NCBI RefSeq assembly: GCF_019649055.1
Contig: NW_026570416.1
Span: 62,001-126,000, forward strand
Length of the DNA stretch: 64,000 nt
Reading direction: 5' to 3'
Source of the DNA: Paramacrobiotus metropolitanus
Taxonomy: Eukaryota; Tardigrada; Eutardigrada; Parachela; Macrobiotidae
Translations under genes and position numbers: made by a program
The notes under the pieces: generated by a model
Told to the model about the DNA's origin: nothing
The model's input: the letters and a program-made list of their open reading frames with translations, nothing else
The model's database searches: none
Shown: positions 10,730 to 21,875 of the stretch, in pieces
Layout of the letters: the number at the start of each line of letters is the position of its first letter
Numbering within the stretch: position 1 is the stretch's first letter

Positions 10730-11060
10730 AGGAAGTATTACCGTGGACTCAGGATGAATCCAGGCAGAGACCCAGACTGACAGGATTCTGCGTAGCGTAC
10801 TATGCTATGAGAACGTGGATAAATGCACAACGCACGACATCCAGCTAGCATGAGAACACTTTATCGAGTGACTGAACAACTGACTGATCGCTAATCAAAT
10901 CGCACTGATCGGAGAGCCACACACAGTGTGCGCGCATCCGCATCAGGCGCCACCCACCACTTGGTGCAAACAAAGAACGGCTTTAGCCGTCAGCCAATCA
11001 GAGACGAGGCACAACCCAGACAGCAGAATCCACGTAGTGCAACGAAGGTGGACGCTGGTG
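10730..11060 (-). repeat. Inverted partner of the repeat at 8,078-8,440
   Basis: On the minus strand the blocks gcgtccacct, tctctgattgg, tcgtgcgttg, tcctgtcagtctggg and gtccacggt follow in the same order as at 8,078-8,440. The two copies are clearly diverged. Together they bracket about 2.3 kb holding the retroelement tail, the MITE and the hairpins. They could be long inverted ends of one old element or two independent solo copies. Confidence 0.5.
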
Positions 11061-12250
11061 AAGCCATCGCTCACAGAAAGATTCTGCAGCCAGTGCAACT
11101 GTGCTGCAGATCCGTCAAAACAGCGCAGCAATGTGCGGGGTGGAAATCCCCAGAAACAGCGAATAGCTACTGAGGAGGGCGGAGCGTGCCGCCCTTACAG
11201 CTTTTAGTTTTCGGAATTGTACTTTCAACCCACAAGTAGACGTGGAAAACTGAAAGCTAAAAAGTAAAGTCGACCACTCCGTTACAAACTTTTAAAACCA
11301 TTCGTTTGGTTCAAGAACGATCTCACGACGTTCACCCCGTGCACTACGTTGTGTATGTACTATTTACCCTGTAAAGTGTAAACTACCTTTTCGATTTTCG
11401 CTTTTCAACGTCCCTCATGGTCCGACGTGGAAAAACATTTTGCAGTAGATTTCCTGCACAGTAATTTTGCTATGTCTGAAAAGATGTACGCGTAACTGTA
11501 AACATACCTAAATTCCAGAAATTATTGTTCTTATAAATTCCAGCAATAAATTCTTCTGAAATTCAGAACTTATTCCAAATTGTATGTCCAGAAATTTACT
11601 GTGCGACAACACAATTGGTATTTTGTCCGACTGTTTACAGTAGCAAGATGTACAGTACAGAAATATTTTAAGACAAGCAAGTGTAGTGAAAGCGAATTCA
11701 AATATCAAGCGAGAAAAATTTTGACTTGGACCGTTGGGCCGTTGGGCCCGGCAGTAAAAGGAATGAGCGGAGGGAAAAGTAGTACGAGTACCGAAAGTTT
11801 CACAAAGTTTTTTGTGTACAAAAATACGAGTACGATTGAAAGGCAATGAAAAGTGTTGAACGGAGTGGTCAAATTAATAATATATTCTCAAATGTTCTAA
11901 ACGGTGCCACCGCGAAAGTTTTTGGTTGTTCCGCTTTAACACTGACGGCTAATCAGTACGTACAGTCTGTATTTATTACGATCGTAGCATTATTAACGAA
12001 AATAATGTACGAGTAGGTCTCCACACTTGAAAGTTCGTGCAGTTATCAGCCGCTAATTTACTTCGCCTAATTTGCGCAGGGTCCACTAGTTGTTTATTAC
12101 GAGTTATTTGCACTTCGAAGCTGTTAGAAGTTCCCAGCATTAAACTGCGTAATAATATCCTGATTTCGCATCTCAAACTTTATAGTGCTTATTTTTTCCA
12201 AATTAAGTTACTCTTTTATCTTACCATTCTCAGAACTTTGCAAAAAATCG
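11061..12250. other. No gene seen
   Basis: Only short chance ORFs are present. The sequence is moderately AT-rich, with many tacgagta-type octamers that recur throughout the window outside genes. I see nothing else of note. Confidence 0.5.
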
Positions 12251-12268
12251 TTTGTGTGTGTGATATCA

Positions 12269-13382
12269 TGCCGCAAAGGCGTAGTTTAACTGGCCGTGCA
12301 GAATCCAGCGCAACAAAGCAGAGCACCAGTAACGAAACGCCGGAACGACGAACTCAGCGCCAAGAGACGGATAGATTGCGACATTCAAGGTATCTTTCAC
12401 GTTCACATTAGCTGCTGGTTGATTTTCAAGATTTGGACTTTAGGGATTGTTTGTAGAAGATCGACAGTAAATGAGCGTACTAAAAGTCTACAGCAATCAC
12501 GCACCATCACGCAAGTCTGCACCGTCGCAAGTACAGCAGAGTAAGAACTATTAATTTTATTCTTGTATTATTGCTTGCAAACATCGTGCTTCACTTTCAC
12601 TTTTATGTTTATCAATATGATAAATACAGATTTTACTGGATTCTAGCAATGGATCTGACCAAGCGAGTACCTCTCACGACTGGGAAATGAATGATGTTTT
12701 GAGAGCAGATTCACCTGTTAATTTAGCGTTGAATGCAGTGCCTAATATTCGTAGCCGTGCTCCCCGTCTTCCACCTATGGCTGCCAGACGTTTTGCCAGC
12801 GAGCACGATGTACCTGCGCATTCGCTTGGTCCCATGAATCTCATTTGTGGATTTTGTTTGGCCATGAGTTTTCGCACAGAGAACAGTCTGAAGTGTTGTC
12901 ACAAGGGAAAAGTATCCTTACCTCCGCTTAGCGTGCCTGCTGAAATGTTGGCGCTGGTAACAGGAGAAAGCGAAGAGTCAAAGACTTATCTGGAGAACAT
13001 CCGACAATTTAACTGTGCCAATGCATCTTCGTCCTTCGGAGCCGATACTGTACCTCCGCCCGGATACGGTCCATATGCATTTCGCATTCACGGACAAGTG
13101 CATCATTATATAGGGGCGGTCATGCCGACGAATGGAACTCCCGCCCGTTATAGCAGTTTGTACTTTCTTGACACTGATACTGTCCTGAACATGCGACTTC
13201 GTCGGGAGGAGATTGCGGATAGTAGTCCACTTACTATGGCCAAGCTACAAAAGATATTAGCAGAGCACAATCCGTACTCTAATTTATTCTGCCGTATGGG
13301 TGAATTGATGCGACACAGCCAACATCTTCCTCCTGAAATGCGCGACATGTCGATGGTGTTATTGAAAGCAAACGGGGGTTGA
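12269..13382 (+). pseudogene. Helitron N-terminal helicase-like fragment
   Basis: A first segment (MPQRRSLTGRAESS... to about 12,390, where a possible donor follows) resembles the basic Helitron N-terminus. The ORF 12,687-13,382 then gives CCHKGKVSLPPL, ENIRQFNCANASSSFGA, GPYAFRIHGQVHHYIGAVMP, SSLYFLDTDT and LAEHNPYSNLFCRM. These in order are the Helitron helicase-like N-terminal domain that precedes the Rep nuclease. The Rep motifs and PIF1 helicase are absent, so it is a truncated copy of a rolling-circle DNA transposon and cannot move by itself. Codon use is ordinary. Confidence 0.8.
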
Positions 13383-14980
13383 TTTTGTACATAAGGTAAT
13401 CTGGATTATCATTCATTCCGAAATAACTTACGCAAAAATATTTGCGCAAGAAGGGACGGAGTAAGTGTTTCGCATTTTGTTCCGATATACAGGCGCTTAA
13501 AGTCTATGCGTTGCTCGCGTAAGAAATTACACTGAAATACAAAATCTTGCGCGAAGCCAGCATGCGGTTTTACCGCAAAAAATTGCTACCACCTCCATTA
13601 AATATATCAAAAACATGTTGATTTAAATGAGTCCGCTATAAGGGATGAGTGCAATCCTACTAATTAACATCATTTAAATACTCATAAATATTTAATATTT
13701 TGAAGTTTAACTACTGTAAAAGGTTAGGTTTCGAAGCGCGAAACCAGCAATAGGTCTTCCTTTGGAATGCTAGAAATTCTTAGACAAATAGTTTAATTAC
13801 TCGATTATCATTGAAGGCCATTTTAAAAAATATGTTGAGTATTTAGGGATTGAATCTATTCCGTGCCCCATCTGTGTTCACTGAAATAACAAAACATTAA
13901 AGATACATCTTAATGATCTTACCATAAAAGCTATCAGCAGACTGTCGAACTAGATTTGTTTTAGCTTTTAAAAGCCTTACAAGCGAGTAATTCTATTGTA
14001 GACCATTTGCTGCGCATTTTGCGCGGGTCTAACAAGTACCGTAATAGTTACGTATAAAAAGTATTGTAACAGTTAAATCAGGCCAATTAACTTTGGCTTT
14101 GTATAAACATTAGGCGTGAGCAGTGCGGTATGCTGACTACAGGTGAAGCTGTGCAGTTGCCGTTACTCGCACGCGATAGCGGAAATGACCATGCCAGTAA
14201 TGTCGGTTCCGATGTGCTATACAGTGTGCACTGAAGGTGATGCAAAAGGGTAGCTGCCGCTGTATTTTCAAGGGTACACAGGTAACTTATAGACTGCTTA
14301 CTGAGTAGTTTGTTTGCAGTTGTACCATCATTCTCAAAACTGAAAAGTTCATTAAAAGTAGGATGCGGCAAGAAAGTACATATGTACTGCTGTTACTACT
14401 GCAGTACAGCATACAGTATAACGGGGGCATAAGTTCATAACTGAAAAAAACCGCATATTGTTGATATATTCTGTTGATTTTATTTGCTAGGGTCATTTTA
14501 CATTGTCCTTATATAAAGAAAGGGGATTTTGTAGCTTTGTAAGCCTATGGCCGCTCGGAAGTATTTTTTTTATTACTTGACCACTGGTCATCTTGATGAC
14601 CGTAACGATATCTAACGAAGGTAGGTCTTGTCACAACGCTCCTTTTAATCGGGGGTGCTTCTCAGTGCGATCTCCCATCGTTTTCTATAAATTCCGGCGT
14701 ATTACTTGCCAAATGGCAGGATGCCAATCCCTGTAAGTTTGGCAGGCTATCGCCCTGCTTGACCTATGGTCACGAAAATTCCAAAAAACAATTTAATTTA
14801 CCTTTATTGAATTATTTGATTAAGTACTGCCAATTTTCAAATTGATATTCATGTTCCTTCTGGTAGATGACTTTAGTGGGTTAACTGCAAGCAAAGATTC
14901 TCGCCGAATTATCAGTTGGTCACGTTCACCAGCGTTAAGTTGATCATGTCGGAAGTAAGGCTGTTCAACATCACTCCAGA
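13383..14980. other. No gene seen
   Basis: The stretch is AT-rich, with only short shadow ORFs and no repeat ends that I can define. Confidence 0.5.
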
Positions 14981-16295
14981 GGATGCGCAGAGTCAAAACG
15001 CGGACTTACATCGAGCAACAGCGACTTACATCGAAGCGAGAAATAGGCGTATCAAGTTCCAATTGGCTGGGCTTCGTTGTAAGTCGCTTTTCGCTCGATG
15101 TCTGTCGGTGGGCGTCGACGAAACCCGTTACGAAGAGAGGCGTACCTTGTAACGGGTCTAAGCGACGCCCAGCTACTTACAAACTTCGCGTTTTTGCGAT
15201 CTTGATTGGTGCGTCAGCATTATGAGTTAGATCGAGGCTGCCCACCGCCAATGGCAAAATTCGAAACCATGTGATTGTTTTCCCATACTTTAATTTAGCA
15301 TAAGATATCGTGGCAGTAAAACAACGGGTTCCTTCTTTTTCTAAGTTAATTTTTCAAACTTATTGGCCTAAGTCACTACTGTGGAAAATAGAAAAGTTTT
15401 TCTTCTGTATTAGGTTTATACTTTATGCAGCAGGGGAGCCTGCGTTCTGGGATTCCAGATTAGACTGCGCAATATCAGCGGTTGGCCGAGTGTGCCCGTG
15501 TTTACTGATTGCTTGTTGCCTGATCATATTGTTCTATTTGGTTTTGATATCTCCTGTTGCAGATGACCAGCGTATTACAAACTGATTCCGACTTGCCAAA
15601 AGGTTCACAGATCCTTGTGGCTGTCTCTAGCGATTTGTGGTATACTTGTCATGTATAGCTGCCGTCGTATCGCAGGGAACCCTGCGCGCTGGCTACCCAG
15701 CTGTTGGTGCTGCTTACTGCTTACAGCACTCTCCGTTCTGTGCTTGAATTCTTAATCTGATTTAATACGCGAGTACGATTAATACTGTTGGACAGCCTTC
15801 CATCGTAAGTCAGAAATTAATTTTAATATTTTGTTAATTTAGCGAAGTATGAGTTGGAATGAATTGTGTTGGTCGAATAACCTCATTTTTATTTCGGTCT
15901 GTATTTTTGACAGAAAATTGTATACTCGTACCGTTTGGCGGGTTCCCGCTCTGATCTGGGTACCCAGAAAGCCAGAAGTATTTTAAACCGTCTTTATTTA
16001 TTTTAGCTAAAAATAATACTGAATAGCAGTACCCAAGCGCACCTTCTTTTGGTGCTCTTCAACAAGTTATATGGCATTATTTATGTTTTAAAATTGTGGT
16101 GATATAATCTGGAAGCATAATGTCTGCACGCATAATGTCAGTCTGTGTATCATGAGTGTTGTGCGCATGCGGTCGAGTTTAGCCCGTACATAGTTACATG
16201 CAAGACGTATAAACGGGCGCGGTTTTGCGTTCGATGTCTGTATGTCAAGGGTAAAAAACGTTGTAAGTAAGTCCGCGTTTTGACTCTGCGCATCC
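14981..16295. mobile_element. TIR element, about 1.3 kb, non-autonomous
   Basis: A perfect 29-bp inverted repeat starts ggatgcgcagagtcaaaacg at 14,981-15,009 and ends with its complement at 16,267-16,295. The interior has no transposase-like ORF. I see no clear target duplication (flanks ctccaga and tttctac), so the superfamily is open. The end is followed inside by repeats of cgacttacatcga. Confidence 0.65.
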
Positions 16296-18000
16296 TTTCT
16301 ACTTTTAAGCATCTTCTTGTGCCCGCAGTTATGAGGTTTCGCCTCAGGCACCCACGTCATGCGTTTAATCATATTTTTCGCTTTAGTCGCCCCCCCCCCC
16401 GCAATTTTGCGAACATCATTTTTTACGACCTCTTAATAGAAAATATTTTACTCGCGGTGACAGCAAATTTGCTTTCATGATTTTGGTCGTTAACATTTGG
16501 GCCCGATGGAATGTTTTAGCACTGAAAGTAGTAACGAATACAGAATGTACTGTACTGTTTGCGAATCCGTCATGCATTTTTTCTAGCAAGATGGGTACAA
16601 ACGAGTAGAAATTCAGCTTATAGTTTACATTTTCGTCCGGCACACATATTATTGTTAACATTATGGCTGCGTGCACGGGTGGTATTTTTGGGCCCGCACG
16701 GGTGTTTGCTGCGTGCAGGAAGTTTGGGAGCGCGTTTTGGCTGCGTGCACGGGTAAATCATTAAATTTTTAATTTAAATTTAAATATGTATTTTAATTAT
16801 AATTTTCTTACATAATTACTACTTTTGGAAACTTACTCACTTAACATAAAATTTTTCAATGAAAAAACAGTTCAGTACCTATGGCAAGTAGAAAAATTTT
16901 CTGCGAAATTTGCTGTGCATATCAAGTTATATGTTACCACCTAATGCTTGTTAGTGCAGTACCATGAAATGAAGAATTTGAAAGTCACAGAAACAAGAGC
17001 CGAAGACCTGAGAATTTCTCTAATACAGCCATGGCTACCGCGTTTGTTTTCGGGATGGATCATGGAACGGCCTTTTTTGAGCAGGGTCTGATGCGAACCT
17101 TGATGGCCGCTTATTAACAATTCAGTTGACACCGTTCCTACTTGCATCAAGCCGCATAGAAAAAGTCTCAGCCGTAAAACAAAGTATCTGTAAACATTTC
17201 TGGATTATGTATGGCGCATGAAAAATTATTTCAAAAACCGGTCGAAAAAACTGTTGCGGTTGAATATGAACTGGAAAACTGTAAATATCACGACCAAAAT
17301 TGGAAAATCATTAAAAAAATTAAAAAGCCGTGCACCCAGCCAACACCCCTACGGACCCACAAAGTTCACCCAGCCAACACCCGTGTCCGAACTCCGTGTA
17401 CGCAGCCAACACCCGTCCACTCATCCAGTACCCGTGTTTCCCGTGCCCGCAGCATCGACCTGTTGTTAATGCGGTAACCGTTAACTTGTTAACAGTTTTG
17501 CCGGCCGAGGCGTACAGCAATAAACTGTGTGAAACGTGCCAGGGGAATACCCTCGCACTCTGTTGGGACATAAGATTACAATCAATTTTTAACTTCCAAT
17601 GTTCCGTGCGGTGTACTTTTTGCTTCTGATAACGATTTAGCTTAGATTTTTTACTGTAGCCGCTAGATGAACTGGCACCACAGAGTGTGGTGTACGAAAA
17701 AATTCAAATATAATATACACACTTTGCTCCCTACTTGGTTTTTTGTTTTTAATTTCGAGCTGATATTCTTTGTTGGTGTTCTAGACGACGCAAATTTTTA
17801 TTTTAGCTTTTGGCAACATCAAATTAACTAAAAGAAGCGACAAATCAAGAGCTCTGATATTGCTTGATTTCCGTCGCATGGCCGCTTCGACGCAAGGAAA
17901 TTTTGCCGCAAGGATATCTCGACAAAGCGGCATCTCGCCTATCGGATAAATGATTTACTGAGCTTAATAAAAGAGTCAGAAAATGGAAAACTAAAAAACA
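16296..18000. other. No gene; degenerate ACCCGTG-type repeats in inverted arrangement
   Basis: A C run lies at about 16,390. At 16,665-16,756 the motif gctgcgtgcacgggt recurs three times, and at 17,335-17,455 a related complement (cagccaacaccc, acccgtg) recurs. The two clusters face each other. No coding sequence is supported. Confidence 0.4.
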
Positions 18001-18540
18001 AAACCAAGCGAAACCCAAAAAACCTAGGAATCCTAAAAAACCTAAGTCACAAGCGCAACAAAGTTTGGTACGGATTAAACCACTCCTAAAAGAAAACATA
18101 AGAATCCTAAGAAACCAAAGAAACCTTAGAAACCAAAGAAACCAAAGAAACCAAAGAAACCAAAGAAACCAAAGAAACCGAAGAAACCGAAGAAACCGAA
18201 GAAACCGAAGAAACCGAAGAAACCAAAGAAACCAAAGAAACCAAAGAAACCAAAGAAACCAAAGAAACCAAAGAAACCAAAGAAACCAAAGAAACCAAAG
18301 AAACCAAAGAAACCAAAGAAACCAAAGAAACCAAAGAAATCAAAGAAACCAAAGAAACCAAAGAAACCAAAGAAACCAAAGAAACCAAAGATACCAAAGA
18401 AACCAAAGAAAACCTAAGAAACCTAAAAAACCCAAGAAACCTAGGAAGCTTAAGAACCTAAGAAAACCTAAGAAAGCATAAGAAGACCTAAAGATAGTCT
18501 AAGAAACCTAAGAAAAACTAAGATCAAACCTAAAAAAACT
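18000..18540. repeat. 9-bp satellite array (ccaaagaaa)n
   Basis: The core at about 18,105-18,415 is an almost pure tandem array of ccaaagaaa with a ccgaagaaa block inside. It is flanked on both sides by degenerate cctaagaaa units. Because the period is a multiple of three, long frames stay open on both strands (poly RNQ; poly VSL); these are not genes. Confidence 0.9.
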
Positions 18541-18599
18541 GAAAATCTAGTGAGAATTAACTCAATTAAGTAGGACAGCGCGGTGAATTAGTTTTGCGG

Positions 18600-19140
18600 C
18601 GATTATTCGCATCGTCCGAAAAGTCCCAAAACGAAATGTCCGCGACCAGATGTCTTGCGTCGAAATGTCGCAAAGGCAAAATGTCTCAAAGCATAATGTC
18701 CCAAGCCGAAGTGTCCAAGCGTCCGAATGTCCGGCGGCGAAATGTCTTCGTGGCAAAATGTCTTCGCGGCGAAAAGTCGCGCGTCGAGTTTGAGTGCGGC
18801 GAATTGTCACACTTCCCATTGTCCGTCTGCGGGATGTCTGGATGTATGTGCTGTACATATAGATGTGGCAAACCGTACCCAATACTACCGTATACGGTAT
18901 ACAGTACCGTAAAATCGTAAGGAACCGTATGATTCACCGTACGTAGAGAAAACGGTAAATGATTTACCGTACGTAACCGCAAGCCAAAAATCAGGTTTTA
19001 ACATGGCCGAACCGTATACGGTGTACGGTACGGTCAATCCGGTTACTGTCACCGTAACCGTACCGTAGCCATAGAAGCGTTGACTGAAACCGTAAGTAAC
19101 CGTATCGAAATTCGAGGATATTAATTTTCCGATTGTATAG
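18600..19140. repeat. Two cryptic simple-repeat blocks: cgaaatgtc and accgta
   Basis: From 18,600 to 18,850 the motif (g)cgaaatgtc recurs at irregular 15-25-base spacing. From 18,870 to 19,140 the motif accgta and its complement recur densely (accgtatacggt, ccgtacgta). Neither block is coding. The cgaaatgtc motif is seen again near 61,000 and 63,750. Confidence 0.6.
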
Positions 19141-19394
19141 TGCATACGATAGAGGCACAGAAAAGTACGGCGTCAACCGGCGATTGAAAAGAAAAGCAGT
19201 ACGTTGGCAGGCTGAAAACTGCTCAGGTCATTGTACGGTTAAATACGCTTTGGTCACGTACAGCAACGAAAAAATAAATCGAGTCGAGTGCACGCGAGAG
19301 CGTGACCACCCTGCTAACGGTCGGCGATCTGAGCGCACAAAAAGAGATCTACAGGCCTGCCATTCACTTGTACAATCTGACTAAATTTCGACAT

Positions 19395-19845
19395 GCGACA
19401 TGCTGGGACACCGTGGCCGTGTCTCATGTGAATGCTAGCTCGAGAAAAGCCGGGAGCGTAGCACAAATGGCTGAAAACAGAAAGTGCGGGAAATACGATT
19501 TCGCAGAAGAGTTGGGATATCTCTTCTATCCGCTGGCAGTCGAGACTTTCGGGACTTTTGGAGTGCCCTTTGCGGAGTTAATTCGATTCGTCGGCCGGAA
19601 GATCCGCGAAGTAACCGGGGAACCTCGAACTACGGCCTTTTTGAGGCAACGTTTAAGCCTGGCAGTAGTCAGAGGAAATGCAGCGGCCGTTTTGGGCACA
19701 CTGCGCGCTCGTAATGATACTAACGATTTTGGATGTTTTTTCAATGTTTAAAATTCAGTCATTTTAATTAGTTTAAATTTGCGCAGGCTTCTTGTCATTG
19801 AGTACAGGCTGTTGCCGAATAAATGGAAATCTGACTAAATGAGGA
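19395..19845 (+). mobile_element. 5'-truncated retroelement 3' end (LINE-type), sister of 8,585-9,610
   Basis: The frame 19,302-19,751 carries WDTVAVSHVN, KAGSVAQMAE, EELGYLFYPLAVETFGTFG, TGEPRTTAFLRQRLSLAVVR and GNAAAVLGTL, the C-terminal tail of a non-LTR reverse-transcriptase protein. It ends CFFNV, then a 3' UTR with gaataaatgg. The remainder of the element is missing. It gives the empty site for the hAT MITE in the sister copy. Confidence 0.75.
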
Positions 19846-20160
19846 CGCTACGGTCTATGTTAAAAAGCCAGCGAACAGCCTTTTTTGCCCGCTGAGGCTG
19901 GTTGATCAATGCAGCCTCTCTGTTGTGACTATAAGCAGACCGAAGACAGCGGATTCCAGTGCTGCCAAAAAGCGCAAGCTGAATGCTGCCTTGCTGTACT
20001 GAAGTATCGATCGAGCGGCACATGTGTGTGCGAGTGGGTTAATCCGCTCGCATTCACTTACACACGTATGAGTGTGGCTGTCTGTGCGCGTACGAGCTGT
20101 AGAAACCGGTTTTCGCTGTCTTCGCTAGAACGCACACCCTAAACCCGTAGCTTCCTTTCG
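19846..20160. other. No gene seen
   Basis: Only short chance ORFs lie between the retroelement tail and the next repeat block. Confidence 0.5.
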
Positions 20161-20161
20161 G

Positions 20162-20620
20162 CCTAGACTCCAACTCTGACTCTGACTCTGATTCTGACCA
20201 CTCAAACTCTGACTCTGACTACTCAAAGTCTGACTCTGACCGCTCAAAGTCTGACTCTGACTCTGAAGGTTTCTTAGGTTTCATAGGTTTCTTAGGTTTC
20301 TTAGGTTTCTTAGGTTTCTTAGGTTTCATAGGTTTCATAGGTTTCATAGGTTTCTTAGGTTTCTTAGGTTTCTTAGGTTTCTTAGGTTTCATAGGTTTCT
20401 TAGGTTTCATAGGTTTCTTAGGTTTCTTAGGTTTCTTAGGTTTCATAGGTTTCTTAGGTTTCTTAGGTTTCTTAGGTTTCTTAGGTTTCTTAAGTTTTTT
20501 AAGTTATTCTTAGGTTATTCAGTCAGAGTCAGAGTTTGGACAGTCAGAGTCAGACTTTGAGTAGTCAGAGTCAGAGTTTGAGCGGTCAGAGTCAGAGTCT
20601 GAGTCAGAGCTTGAGCGCGG
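20162..20620. repeat. 9-bp array (ttcttaggt)n flanked by inverted tctgac blocks
   Basis: The core at 20,266-20,515 is a tandem array of ttcttaggt with ttcataggt variants; it is the opposite-strand relative of the array at 18,000-18,540. On the left (20,165-20,268) lie repeats of gactctgactctga, and on the right (20,518-20,615) their complement tcagagtcagag. The whole could fold into a hairpin of about 100-bp arms with the array in the loop. Confidence 0.8.
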
Positions 20621-20639
20621 GCCGTTACACAGGTTTTAC

Positions 20640-20950
20640 TGGATGTTAAATTATTCTGTAGACGGATGAATCGTATACATTGGCGCGAGAACGGTTTGTG
20701 CGCGCAATATCTGGTTGGGAAATTATGACTGCCAAAAAAATTCCAAAATTCCAAAAAGTTTAATGCATTTAGGTGAACGAAAAGCCCCAATATGGAGCGA
20801 TCTCTTTCAGATTATACATGAAAACGCACACTGGCATTTGACATGAAGATACTTTTACACTGAACCAGGTTTTCACATGTTTTTGAAATTTTAAAGTGAG
20901 CTTCCAAAATTGTAAAAATCAGTTTAGCATTTTAAAAATGTGAAGCAAAC
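20640..20950 (+). repeat. Half-copy of the foldback repeat family
   Basis: Segments tctgtag, ggtttgtgcgcgcaa, aattccaaaaagttt and the ttttacactgaacca-type region match one arm of the foldback element at 31,480-32,140, in the same orientation as its left arm. The copy is truncated on its left. Confidence 0.6.
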
Positions 20951-20952
20951 TT

Positions 20953-21507
20953 TTATGGTACTTTCAAAATGATCCCACACAGAGTGCTTTCGCTGCGTTG
21001 TGGAGATGCCGAGATGGAACGCTCATACATAATTAGCCGGTTGATATGAAAGCTGGAGACCGTCGGCGTCAACATTTTCTTGATGTATCGGATCAATGCG
21101 CCCGTGACAGTATTGTCTTCTCGGTCAAATTCGCAAGCACAGTCCTCATGGGCGTCCCGAATGCAGATGCTGCGTGTGGGTGGCGCGATATGCTTGAAGA
21201 CGCAGGCGCGCGCAGCGTAACTGCTCTGCAACTCTCCGTATGCCTTGTATCTGTACTTCAACGATATACGAAAGTCTTGGCGCAGTTCGTCTGAAGTTAG
21301 AACCGCATTCCACAGATTACAGGTGCGTTGACAGCGCAGCCGTTCGATGGTGTCCAGTGACAAAAAGATCTCCGCCAGAATCTCCGGCAGCAATGTTAAA
21401 CTGCGTGATTCAGCGGCAACCAAAGGCCTTCTCCGTTTTGGCTCTTCCACATCTTCCACGTCTTCTGCCAGGTTTAATCTTGCTGTAAATTCAACTTCCT
21501 TCAGCAA
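20953..21507 (-). CDS. F-box protein, short
   Basis: The ORF of 184 residues begins with an acidic/basic lead and then an F-box at about residues 38-85 (LTLLPEILAEIFLSL ... RCQRTCNLWN). F-box proteins bind Skp1 and bring substrates to a Cullin1 ubiquitin ligase. The remaining ~100 residues have several Cys but no recognisable LRR, Kelch or WD repeats. This is shorter than usual for the family and may be a truncated copy. Half-copies of the foldback repeat lie directly on both sides, so a fragment trapped between repeats is possible. Confidence 0.55.
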   Translation of the reverse strand: MLKEVEFTARLNLAEDVEDVEEPKRRRPLVAAESRSLTLLPEILAEIFLSLDTIERLRCQRTCNLWNAVLTSDELRQDFRISLKYRYKAYGELQSSYAARACVFKHIAPPTRSICIRDAHEDCACEFDREDNTVTGALIRYIKKMLTPTVSSFHINRLIMYERSISASPQRSESTLCGIILKVP

Positions 21508-21529
21508 GTTAGCCTACGTGAACCTGAAT

Positions 21530-21875
21530 CCGTCAGTGCAGGTTAAGGGATTTAGCATCCGCAAAGTGACCCGGTACATGGCGCCAAAGTGGTGTAAACG
21601 AAAACTTTCGCTCTCGCGCACTTCCAAAATCTTTTGTATTGTTGATGACATTCTGTAGCCAGATGATTTATGTACACTGGCGTTAAAACCGTTTGTACGC
21701 GCAGCATCCGGTTTGGAAGTTATGGATGAAATAAAATTCCAGAGGCTTTAAGCGCACGGCGGTGTGCCAAACGTCTCATATCTTCTCCCAATTTTGCGTA
21801 AAAACGCACATTTAGCATGAGGACCGTTTTTACAACCAACCAAGTTTTCACATTTAATGTCCTTTATGGAAAGAC
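21530..21875 (+). repeat. Half-copy of the foldback repeat family
   Basis: It begins near ttaagggattta and keeps cccggtacatgg, ctgtagccaga, acactggcgt and ccgtttgtacgcgcagcatc. These match the left arm at 31,484 onwards. The right arm is absent. Confidence 0.65.

Noticed and set aside
18065-18481. Long RNQ-repeat ORF and its opposite-strand VSL-repeat ORF
   Set aside because: Both are by-products of a 9-bp satellite whose period keeps every frame open.
20219-20446. KPKKPMKP-repeat ORF on the minus strand
   Set aside because: Same cause: translation of the (ttcttaggt)n array.
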